From: Saccharomyces mikatae IFO 1815
Taxonomy: Eukaryota; Ascomycota; Saccharomycetes; Saccharomycetales; Saccharomycetaceae
Length of the DNA: 64,000 nucleotides
Assembly: GCF_947241705.1 (NCBI RefSeq)
Contig: NC_079270.1
Location: forward strand, 1-64,000
Direction: 5' to 3'
Part shown: in pieces, positions 8,867 to 17,552 of the stretch
Layout: every line of letters begins with the position of its first letter
How positions within the stretch are numbered: the first letter of the stretch is position 1
Notes under the pieces: model-generated
Told to the model about the DNA's origin: nothing
Database searches by the model: none
The model's input: only the letters and a program-made list of their open reading frames with translations
Translations under genes and position numbers: made by a program

Positions 8867-10009
8867 ATGAAAGATACTGATATTGAAGACGTGAAGAGCA
8901 TGGGGTTATTATCTCCCAAACATCTCGAATCCCAGGAGACTGTCCTACCTCAAGATATTTTTAGAAATAAATTCACCTGGTACTCGTATGAGATCTATAA
9001 GTCCTTAGCATTTCGTATCTGGCTGCTATTATGGTTGCCAATTAGTGTTTGGTGGAAAATGTCCAAAAATTGGGCTTATCCGTTTGTAGCTTCGATTTTT
9101 CTGTTTCTAGGGTTAGCGTTTTTACCCTGTAGTCATTTGCTGTTTCGTAAACGTGCCTTATCAAAACAACTTACCGAATTTTCCAAAATAATTACCAGAA
9201 ATGCACCAGGTACGAACGCTGATGATTGGAAAAATGTTGCAGCAAGTTTGAATTCATACTTGTATGAGAGCAAAGCTTGGAATACCAGGCACTTTTTTTT
9301 TGATGCCTGGGACTGTCAAGAAGCATTCAGAAGAAACATTCTTGAACCGTTCTTTTTGCAAAAAGATGAAGCTGCAAGGATTAAGTCATTCAAGGAATCC
9401 GTTCCTTATATCGAAGAGGCCGTGCAGACTTATTTTGCGGAAGTTGACAAACGGTGGAAGTTGTTTAATAGTGAGAAATCATGGAGCCCCGTTAACTTGG
9501 AAAACGCTCAGCTTCCCAAGGAAACTCATCGGTTTAAGCTTACTTGGTTTTTAAAGAGGATTTTCAATCCGCTATGCTTACCGCTCTTCCTTTCATTTTT
9601 TCAAAATGTCTACACTTCAAGAAATGATGCCCCTGTACCACGTTTCTTATCTCTTGTGGTGCTGTCTCTTATCATAGTAAGGCTTTTCCAAAGTATGAGA
9701 ATTTTCCTTCTTTCCACAAAAATGGAGCACAAGATTCAGTTCTTGTCAACTATTATAAATGAGCAAGAAAGTGGTGCAAATGGATGGGACGAAATTGCAA
9801 AGAAAATGAATGGGTACTTGTTTGAGAAAAAAGTCTGGAAAAACGAAGAGTTTTTCTTCGATGGAATTGACTGTGAACGGTTTTTCAATCACTTCTTCTA
9901 CCGCCTCCTATCTGCAAGGAAATCTTTGTGGTATCTACCATTGAATGTGGAACTATGGCCATACATTAAAGAAGCACAATTATGCCGCAGAGAGGGGCTC
10001 TTGGTGTAG
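8867..10009 (+). CDS. COS-family (DUP380) membrane protein, COS9-like position
   Basis: This 380-residue member of the subtelomeric COS family is made of two DUP units. Each has two hydrophobic segments followed by a conserved W..(V/I)A..(L/M)N.YL(Y/F)E.K.W motif, at about residues 124-143 and 306-325. Typical COS stretches are plain: VLPQDIF, EIYKSLAFRIW, KRIFNPLCLPLFL and SEKSWSPV. I chose the ATG at 8867 because the family starts there and the length becomes the family value of about 380. Cos proteins promote sorting of membrane cargo into multivesicular endosomes. The position after MCH2 suggests COS9, but the family is too alike to name the member by eye. The gene looks intact. Confidence 0.9.
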   Translation: MKDTDIEDVKSMGLLSPKHLESQETVLPQDIFRNKFTWYSYEIYKSLAFRIWLLLWLPISVWWKMSKNWAYPFVASIFLFLGLAFLPCSHLLFRKRALSKQLTEFSKIITRNAPGTNADDWKNVAASLNSYLYESKAWNTRHFFFDAWDCQEAFRRNILEPFFLQKDEAARIKSFKESVPYIEEAVQTYFAEVDKRWKLFNSEKSWSPVNLENAQLPKETHRFKLTWFLKRIFNPLCLPLFLSFFQNVYTSRNDAPVPRFLSLVVLSLIIVRLFQSMRIFLLSTKMEHKIQFLSTIINEQESGANGWDEIAKKMNGYLFEKKVWKNEEFFFDGIDCERFFNHFFYRLLSARKSLWYLPLNVELWPYIKEAQLCRREGLLV

Positions 10010-10857
10010 AAACGAATGCGCCTTCTTCATTTTTTATAGTTTGTGTAATTTACCAGATCTGACTAACGAAAGGTATTTTACTCTTTACTACTATTACTAC
10101 TCCCCTTAGCCTATCTGCCAATGGTAAACAAAAACCAACGCACTACCATTTTACCATATGCGCGAAACTTATTGCCTTTTCTTCTCCAAGTGACGCTATA
10201 TTCCATGCATACCCTAAAAGATGGGTTAGCGCTTTTATCGACCAATGTCAGATACACCGTGTTGCTCAGTCCTGAATATCAATACATCGGTAGAAAATGC
10301 GCAACAGCTCAATTCTCACATAATAATTAACTACTGTGTATTAATTGCAATCAGACCCTTTCATACATAACTTTTGTTTTCACATTTGTTGTCAATCAGG
10401 GAATATACAGCAAGCTTATGGGAAAGCGTGTGCTGAATATTAGATGGGCACCCCATAGCCACCGTAAACCCCTTACAAATATACCGTCAACTATTTCTGA
10501 AGTTTTGGTCAGTTGATGAGTTTTAGCGTCTCAATTCCGCCATTAATGAATCCACCTTACTATAGTGTGGTGCCGTTTCAGCTACCAATTTCAGCTTTGT
10601 AAAAAACTTTTGGAAAATATCATGATTATGGATGTGCCTCTTGAAGAAAATCAATATGCATGATTCTCAAGACAAAAACTATTTAAAATTGTTTATTGAA
10701 GTAATAAGATCTCTCTTTTAAAGGGCCATTTTGTGTTCTTTATACTGAATCAAAGTTTAGAGTTAGGGAAATATGAACTGAAAGTTTATTTACTGTCGAA
10801 GATGATACTGTTGTCAACAAGATTACTTACATTGCGACCGCTTTCTTTTTCTTAGAA
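10010..10857. other. Intergenic, no gene supported
   Basis: There is a short 69-codon open frame at 10121-10330, with no family I recognise and no signal or domain. The rest is AT-rich and without recognisable relics. Confidence 0.4.
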
Positions 10858-11330
10858 AAATCATCTTCGTGATATAAAAGTGGTCTCCTCTCATGCGGAG
10901 CCATGTATTATTACATCCCGGTAGCAATGGTTGTGAACGGCCGAGCGAGTTAATACAACGTCACAGCCTCTAGTTTGAATATGATATCTTGCAATGAGAT
11001 AATCTTTTTTTATCTTTTCGCATTTCTGGATGAACTTGTTGGCGAAGAAGCGAATAGTCGACGTCAAGAATGTTGATTTTGGTAACGGTTGTATCCAACA
11101 GTAGTACCATTGAATTCGGTTATGATCAAATTGGTAGTATCGTTGGTTTGCTGCAAATCAACAGAGTCCACAACGGAGCTACCTCGATGCTTGTATACAC
11201 ATAGATTTCTTTCTGGTTACTGCCGAGGAATCCAGCATGAACACAAGATGATACAATCACCAACAAGCTCATCCACGTTGTGACCATGCTTTTTAAATTC
11301 GTCTTCATAATATAAAAGTAGTCTCTTATT
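10858..11330 (-). pseudogene. Remnants of small secreted-protein genes, tandem
   Basis: On the minus strand a start at 11308 opens with a clear signal peptide (about 25 residues, ending VSSCVHA), followed by a short conserved-looking stretch. The gene is broken soon after. A similar 5' region, about 30 bp with a shared ATATAAAAGT.GTCTC motif, occurs again near 10858-10890, so a second copy may have stood in tandem. The layout recalls small subtelomeric secreted proteins such as the CSS genes of this chromosome arm, but I cannot assign it. It is treated as a fossil, broken in more than one place. Confidence 0.45.
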
Positions 11331-12139
11331 GCACCAAAAATGACCTGCGAGCAAGGAAGAGAAGTGTTCTTGCATTGTGGCGTGTTAGTAGCAATTAAAT
11401 ATACTTCTTCAGCTGTCTTTTTTTGCTTTTTTTTTTCATTGTTAGTTAGCTCTTCAGTTCATTTTGTCGCCTCAGATTTTTTGTAATTATTTTATCTTGT
11501 ATCTTTGATAAAACAATTTTATCAAATCTCAGATCATACTTGTTCTATTATGAGTTGCAAAAGTAAGTTCTAGGAACTGTTGAGTCTCATAACATTCCTA
11601 GGGTGTAGCAACTTTTGAAAGGTAGAACAATATTACCTGATTTGAAATGTCCGAGTAATAGTTTAGATTACAGGCCGTCTTTTAATAAACTGGCGGGTTT
11701 ACACTAACCAGATTTATCGCTAAGCGGTGACAGAGGTATTCACTTTGAGGTACAAAAAAATATACCAGCACCTGCACTGCGGCTTCTAGCATATATTGGT
11801 CCCTGATTTACCTGTGCGATAAAACTACTTTAGCACAGCCGCATATTATCCGAGAATAACTTCCGGCCCAAGAAGCTTCGGAGAACAGACACAAAAAATT
11901 GCCCTTAATATACCTTGACTTTCCTCGGTCGTACCACACCTTACTACATGCGTCTTACAGCATGCCGTTGCATGATTTATGTATACTTTAGCTCAAAAAA
12001 TTTGTAAATATCTATGTAAATATCTTACGGCTTCAGTCAGGGAAGTCTCCGTGCCACTATACTCCATAATTCTGAAGATCGCTCGCTTAAAAAAATATGT
12101 CTAATATAAAAATACATAGCTATGTCCTTCTTTTTCATT
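11331..12139. other. Intergenic, no gene seen
   Basis: No open frame or relic is convincing. It lies downstream of the VOC relic and upstream of the small secreted-protein remnants. Confidence 0.4.
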
Positions 12140-12497
12140 TTATTTGATATTTTCATCAAGTTTCCATCTGGATCGCGGACATAAACTGACAATATTGGGC
12201 TAATTGCCCCGTACAGATTACGGGTTCTTTTTTCGATTGGAACATCCAAGCTTTAAAGGTGCGTGTCTATGTTATTCAAAGACTCTTCTGAGATGAAACA
12301 CAGATCGGCAGATCCGGGAGTTGGTTTCTGCGCCTTGAGCTCAAATTCTTTTCTCACCTCACACAACTTGATTTTCTGGTTACCAAAAGTCAGAATTTTC
12401 CGATTGTTCCCAACTGATGTAACATCAAAACCAAGCACTTTTTTCTATAGAAGTCGCATGAACGTTGAGCGCTAGTGAGAGATTGGTGAATTTTGAG
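12140..12497 (-). pseudogene. VOC (glyoxalase-fold) gene relic
   Basis: Three minus-strand segments together resemble a vicinal-oxygen-chelate domain of about 120 residues. The N-terminal part has SCDFYRK at about 12440-12497. The middle (12253-12438) has LGFDVTSVGNNRKILTFG and later PGSADLCFISEE. The end (12142-12249) has VPIEK, YGAISPILSVYVRDPDG and NLMKISN. The FYRKVLGFDV, GSAHLCF and VYVRDPDGNLIEIS patterns are those of small bacterial-type glyoxalase/bleomycin-resistance-like proteins. The frame changes between these parts, so it cannot be made as one protein. S. cerevisiae GLO1 is much larger and is not the parent. A horizontally acquired, now dead gene is plausible but unproven. Confidence 0.65.
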
Positions 12498-13202
12498 ACA
12501 ATTGTTAGGGTTCAACACTCCTCGAGAATATAGGATTCACAAAAAGGAATCGGTAATTGTACACAAATAATTTACTTATTTTTTTTTCTCTTGTTTGATA
12601 TCGTTGGAATAAGTGACTGCGACTATACGTTTATTCGTATGAATTGGAATAAGTGTTTACAACTATACTTTTTTCGTATGAAATGGAGTAGGCGATTTTA
12701 ATAATAGAATTTACCGCAGTAGTAAGATAAAGATCTACTAATTGATCAGAACTTAGTATATAAGAAAATTACTTACAACCAAAAGCTTATCATTAATGTT
12801 CCGAATTATGTCGAACAATTGGGTTTAATACAACCAACCAGCTTGTGTCTTACATACTTCTCTTGTGTAATTTAAGAAAGAACGACTTATTCTTAATTAT
12901 TACAACTTATTAATACCGATCGTGTAGAGACTTTACAGATGAGAGACCTTTATTCTTTTATATTATAATTGAAACAATTTGTGATCAAGAACTGTGTATC
13001 TGCATTTGTGCTCTAGGTGAGAAGAGTTCAAATGTTAGGAAAGAGAAGAGAAGAAATTAATTTTTTTTTTTTGACTTTTTTCTCTTTTGAAACGAAAACC
13101 ATTTCTGTTCACTTAGTGTTCAATCCATATCCTTTTACAGAAATCTTGAGGGATTGTAGGTCAGAGTTTTATAAATGTCAAAGTTTTTGATAACAGTTGA
13201 GA
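12498..13202. promoter_or_regulatory. Upstream region of second zinc-cluster gene
   Basis: This 700-bp AT-rich region has an imperfect 40-bp tandem duplication at 12604-12643 and 12644-12683 (TTGGAATAAGTG... ending TTCGTATGAA), with a third partial unit. A poly-T tract lies near 13061-13072. It probably holds the promoter of the zinc-cluster gene. No coding sequence was recognised. Confidence 0.45.
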
Positions 13203-15530
13203 ATGAGAAACGTTAGGCGCAAAAGCATAAGATCGTGCGAATTGTGCCGTAAGAGAAAACTGAGATGTGACGGGAAAAGACCAAGATGTTCTACATGTGT
13301 ACGTAAGAAATCGTCTGAGTGCACCTACGCCATTGGATTTGAGCAGGACGTGGAATTTAGGGAAAAATTGAAAGCATTAAAAGAAGCCAAGCTTTTGGAG
13401 GACGTGAAGCTGCTGGAGAAGCGCCTGGAATCAGGAGGTGGCGTTGTTTGTGAACTTTCTAGAGATGTAAACCTAATCCATGAGTATGGGCCGTGCAATG
13501 TCGTATTGGCGAATAAATCGACGGTATACCGGATGTCCTCTCACTCAGTAACGCCGGATATAGGTGAGAAATCAAATATTAATGTGTTGGATGATTTCCA
13601 CATTTTACAATGTAAAGAAGATGGCAGAAGAATATATTATGGACCAACTTCCGTAAAAACATTCATGGCAAAGAGTAAATGGGGAATGCTAGAAAGATTT
13701 CGTCAAACCTGGTGTGTTGTGAAGGTTACCAGAAGCAAGTGGAAGAAGCTAAACGGCAGAAATATGATAGACGAGATAAAGTGTATAGAAAGGCACCTAC
13801 AGAGTTCAAATCCATTATTATGTAATTCACTTCAAGATGCTTGTCACGCTCTGCCTCCCTATGAAAAGATTCGATCTCATATAGAACTGTTTTTTCAAGA
13901 TAAAGTTCTATTTCAGATTAGTGATGTTATTGACCAAGAAAAGGTTTTGAAGGACTTTTTCGAGGAATTTGTACCAGATAAACTATCTTGCGCATCTGAA
14001 CAGCGTGTAATAAGTTTATGTCCTGTGAAGAAAAAGAACTATTACAAAATAGGTGTCATCCTCATGATACTAGGCTTTACATATTTTTACGAAACGATAC
14101 CAGAAACAATCCAAAAATTTTTGATTCTATTGACGGGCATATCTACGGCTAAATGTATGTACATTGAACGAGCACAGTTTCTAATGTTGCGATTGCATCA
14201 CCTATCAAGGTATTCTTCTACTGGAGAAGACAACAATAATGAAATGATCATAGTTGACTCGCTAATAAACACCAGTTCTTTGTTGGGTCTCAATCACAAT
14301 ATTAGCGTATTGTATGATGGCCAAGAAGATCTAGTAGGAAACCTGAGTACATTAACAAAACTAAGAGATTGGGTTCTTTTTGCAGATGTTCAGATGGCAT
14401 TTCAATTAGGAAGGCCTTTGTTAATTTCCGCAACAGAATTAGATTATTATAATGATAGTAATAATATCATAGGCAACCCCTTAGAAACTACAGAACCTTC
14501 ATTTTATAGTCTTTTCAGAAAGTTCCTAAGGATATCGCGTTGTATAATATCTGAAATTCATGATAAAGCTGTCGTGCCCAATCTAAAGAAGATGTGTGCG
14601 ACTTTAACAGAATTTATTGAACAGTATTTACACCCTATCAGTGACTATACATCGCCTTGCTCTATGAAAAAGGAATATATCTGCGAAACAGGAATTCTTT
14701 TTCAAATTCTATCGATGTTATTATCATTATACAATCTTCGCTATTTGGCATTCTCAGAGATGAGTGTAGGTCTCAAAAATTCTGTTATAAAGACCTCGTT
14801 GGTATCTCTTTCTCTTTGTACATGTTTGACATCTTATTGTTTTGAGCAAGATGCTAAGAACTTTCCAGGATTGTTTCAGTCAAATTCAAAACATGTTGCA
14901 CCGTATTTTTCTCTATCATTATCACTGAGTAGTGAATTGTCTTATCGGGCTCTCATCACATTCTATGCCCTAGTGTATAATACTCTAACGTTATCTCAAA
15001 GTGGTCTGATATGTTCAGCTGGTGAGCACTCGGTCAAAAAATGTGACTTGAAAACTTTACATATTAATGAAACGGCAAACATATCATTTTCAGTTTACTT
15101 TAAAGTTTTCTGTGAAATTGTCAACCGTATGTCTAATAATGAGAACGCTAGGTTTCGGCAGCTGAGCCGCCGATCATATGCTTTTGTTACTATGTTGACA
15201 CTAGCAAATTCTTGTCGAAACACTATAAAGAAGACATTAGAGAATAAGGATTGTGAAAAGAAGCCATGGATTTCGCCGCTTCAGCAATTTCCTAGTCTCG
15301 AATTTTTCGAAAAGAATGTATACCACACTCTGGAAAGTAGACATTATATTGATCCGTCAACACCTGCTCATGCTATTGAAGAAGACTCAAACCCACCTTT
15401 GGTTTCCCAACCATTAGAATCGGAATCAACCTTTGAGGGTTTACTGCATGAAATTTCTACCCAACAAGATGTCTCTAACTTTTTATTTGATGAAAATTTC
15501 TTTTCTGAAAATACACAGAGCGATATTTAG
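13203..15530 (+). CDS. Zn2Cys6 transcription factor, Yrr1/Yrm1/YKL222C group
   Basis: This 775-residue zinc-cluster regulator has cysteines at about 12, 15, 22, 29, 32 and 40 (C-X2-C-X6-C-X6-C-X2-C-X7-C) with RKRKLRC. A charged, probably coiled segment lies at 50-75. It shares motifs with the regulator at 4239-6353 (YGPTS, KKNYYKIG, YIERAQFL), so the two are paralogues, but they are far from identical. The C-terminal 80 residues are acidic, as in an activation domain. An in-frame TTG at 13197 is not a likely start; ATG 13203 is used. I do not recognise a one-to-one counterpart in the reference S. cerevisiae genome. It converges on a methyltransferase gene 180 bp away, and a symporter lies beyond that. 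Control of that group is a reasonable guess, not shown. Confidence 0.85.
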   Translation: MRNVRRKSIRSCELCRKRKLRCDGKRPRCSTCVRKKSSECTYAIGFEQDVEFREKLKALKEAKLLEDVKLLEKRLESGGGVVCELSRDVNLIHEYGPCNVVLANKSTVYRMSSHSVTPDIGEKSNINVLDDFHILQCKEDGRRIYYGPTSVKTFMAKSKWGMLERFRQTWCVVKVTRSKWKKLNGRNMIDEIKCIERHLQSSNPLLCNSLQDACHALPPYEKIRSHIELFFQDKVLFQISDVIDQEKVLKDFFEEFVPDKLSCASEQRVISLCPVKKKNYYKIGVILMILGFTYFYETIPETIQKFLILLTGISTAKCMYIERAQFLMLRLHHLSRYSSTGEDNNNEMIIVDSLINTSSLLGLNHNISVLYDGQEDLVGNLSTLTKLRDWVLFADVQMAFQLGRPLLISATELDYYNDSNNIIGNPLETTEPSFYSLFRKFLRISRCIISEIHDKAVVPNLKKMCATLTEFIEQYLHPISDYTSPCSMKKEYICETGILFQILSMLLSLYNLRYLAFSEMSVGLKNSVIKTSLVSLSLCTCLTSYCFEQDAKNFPGLFQSNSKHVAPYFSLSLSLSSELSYRALITFYALVYNTLTLSQSGLICSAGEHSVKKCDLKTLHINETANISFSVYFKVFCEIVNRMSNNENARFRQLSRRSYAFVTMLTLANSCRNTIKKTLENKDCEKKPWISPLQQFPSLEFFEKNVYHTLESRHYIDPSTPAHAIEEDSNPPLVSQPLESESTFEGLLHEISTQQDVSNFLFDENFFSENTQSDI

Positions 15531-15709
15531 AAGCATTACTTTTGAAAAGGGCTTGTGCTATGAATTTTTCTTGGCTTTTCTCTAGTACTGATATCAGTTG
15601 TTTTATCAAGGTTTGATAGTAAACTAATTAATGCTAATTACATACACTGCCTGGTGTCAAAATGTGCCATCTTTTAAATGTTTTAATATTTTCATTGGAA
15701 ATATACACT

Positions 15710-16558
15710 CTACTTCTTAGCAACAGACACTAGCAGAGTTGATTTGAATTCTGCTGGTATTTTCTTAGTTTCTTCCACATGTTTGATGATGAGATCGCAG
15801 GCAATTTTCTTCTCACTATCCGTAAAATCCTCAAATATGTAGGCGGTCCTTGGATTACCAGATTTCACCAAGAACTCAGCCAATTTTTTAACATCTTTTA
15901 CTTCAAGAATAGAGTCGATTTCTGCGATCTTTATATCTCTAAATCCAACTGATTTGAGATTTGATTCAATCAAATCCCTCGATGACCAATTTTCAGGAAG
16001 TGGTTTTCTATGTGGTGCGCCCTCTTTTGCTTTTCTTCCAATATCAACTAACTCCCACCAACCATTTCCTTTAAAGGACGACATTCCAATAACTCCATCT
16101 GGTCTTAATACCCTATAAGATTCCTTCAAAGCATGTTTAGCATCAGGCGGAAAAAACATGACCAAAGATGCTATGATATGGCTAAAAGAATCGTCCTCTA
16201 CAACGGACATATCTTCTACTTTCCATAAACCTGTTTCCAACCTTCTCCAAAATTTGTTAGATTTGTTCTTTTCTTTATGCTCCTTAACTAATTGTATCAT
16301 GCCTCCACTCATGTCACTAGCAACAAGCCTAACCGAATCTGGAAGTTCTTTTTCATAGTGATCAATCAAGTATCGCATTCCTAATCCTGTACCACAACCA
16401 TTATCCAATATCTCAGTTGCATTTCTGAGGGGGGACAAATCATTTAGCCTAGTAACAATCTCCTTAACTGATGTACTTGGTGGGCCAGATATAATAATTT
16501 TCCTGTAAACTTCATTATTATTTCCCCAAAAATCTTGGGTTTTATTGGTCTTCATCAT
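15710..16558 (-). CDS. Class I SAM-dependent methyltransferase
   Basis: This 282-residue protein has the class I methyltransferase core. Motif I is ILDNGCGTGLG (residues 50-60), the post-I acidic residue is D82 in ASDMS, a motif IV-like stretch is DDSFSHIIASLVMFF (122-136), and YRVLRPDGVIGMS (148-160) follows. A putative substrate region with paired aromatic residues (GNGWWEL) comes next. There is no signal peptide or membrane segment, so it should be cytosolic. It is unlike S. cerevisiae Tmt1 or Crg1 as I recall them. It resembles the stand-alone small-molecule methyltransferases of filamentous fungi. The substrate is unknown. Its neighbours are a convergent zinc-cluster gene and, about 1 kb upstream on the same strand, an anion:cation symporter. 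The frame is intact, with two adjacent ATGs at the start. Confidence 0.85.
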   Translation of the reverse strand: MMKTNKTQDFWGNNNEVYRKIIISGPPSTSVKEIVTRLNDLSPLRNATEILDNGCGTGLGMRYLIDHYEKELPDSVRLVASDMSGGMIQLVKEHKEKNKSNKFWRRLETGLWKVEDMSVVEDDSFSHIIASLVMFFPPDAKHALKESYRVLRPDGVIGMSSFKGNGWWELVDIGRKAKEGAPHRKPLPENWSSRDLIESNLKSVGFRDIKIAEIDSILEVKDVKKLAEFLVKSGNPRTAYIFEDFTDSEKKIACDLIIKHVEETKKIPAEFKSTLLVSVAKK

Positions 16559-17552
16559 GTATTTCGGCGATCAAATGTTTTATAAACCTTATCTTAATCA
16601 AAGATTTGAGTTGCTAGAAATAGAAAAAAGTTCGTTACTAACCATAAACAAAAAATGAAATCCATTTTTGAGCATTTTATAACAAGGCCTTTTTCATGTA
16701 ATTTATATTCAATACCTATTTAAAACAGCCCATTATAAAATTTTTTGATCATAAACGACTCAATATTCCTCTTGTTCTAATCTTACCTTACAGGCGCTTT
16801 CGTATAGTCAAAAGCAGCTAGTTCTCTAAAATGGAATGGTGCTTAATTAAACCAGAATTTCCTTTTCGGGTTACCATTTCCGCCCATCAACGGGCAATAC
16901 TTCATTGAAAGAAGGTGGCCAGTTGTTAAAACAGGAGGTTCAGTACTGTTCGTGCCTGTAATAATAACGACTATGTAATAACGTGGGTGCGGTTAAATTA
17001 GTTGATTTATTAAATGAATGTTGACTTTAAGGTTATACGTATATTTATATATACGAAGAATATAAGCTATCACACCAATCGTGTTGTAAATTTTCAGTTT
17101 CTATTATAGTATATAAGATACTTAAGATAAGCCATCATTGTGTGTTTTTATACCTCTCTAATAAATAGCGTAAAAAAGTCTACTTAAATTTTTGATTAGT
17201 ACTACCTGGCAACTCCTATTTATCCAAACTATCGTTTGATGACTACTCACAGATTTAGTCATCCCTTCACAATGACGTAATAGTCTTGATACGCTCCCAT
17301 CTAATCTCGTCCTGAGCTTAATACATACCATCAATTAATTCTAACAGTAATTGTTCTTTTTATATTGTATTCAATCCGAGGAGCAAAAAAGGTTTGAATA
17401 TATAACGATTCTCTTCGCAAACTGCTCTCTAATTTCTAGAATACAGTATGTTTTGATATAGGCAGCAGAGTTTGCCGCTGCAAGAAAGAATATCCTTCAT
17501 AGTTCTGCAAACTAAAAATAGGCAATAAGAAGTGATCAAATTCAATGATAGA
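16559..17552. other. Intergenic, methyltransferase promoter and symporter 3' region
   Basis: This is about 1 kb of AT-rich sequence. The part next to 16558 should carry the methyltransferase promoter. A CCGTTGAT-like near match to a Yrr1-type site lies near 16890 but is not convincing. A 7-bp-arm inverted repeat (CGTATAT-TTAT-ATATACG) occurs at 17038-17055. No gene was seen. Confidence 0.4.

Noticed and set aside
16880-16910. Possible Yrr1-type site before the methyltransferase
   Set aside because: CCCGTTGAT misses the required first base, and a single near match in 1 kb is expected by chance.
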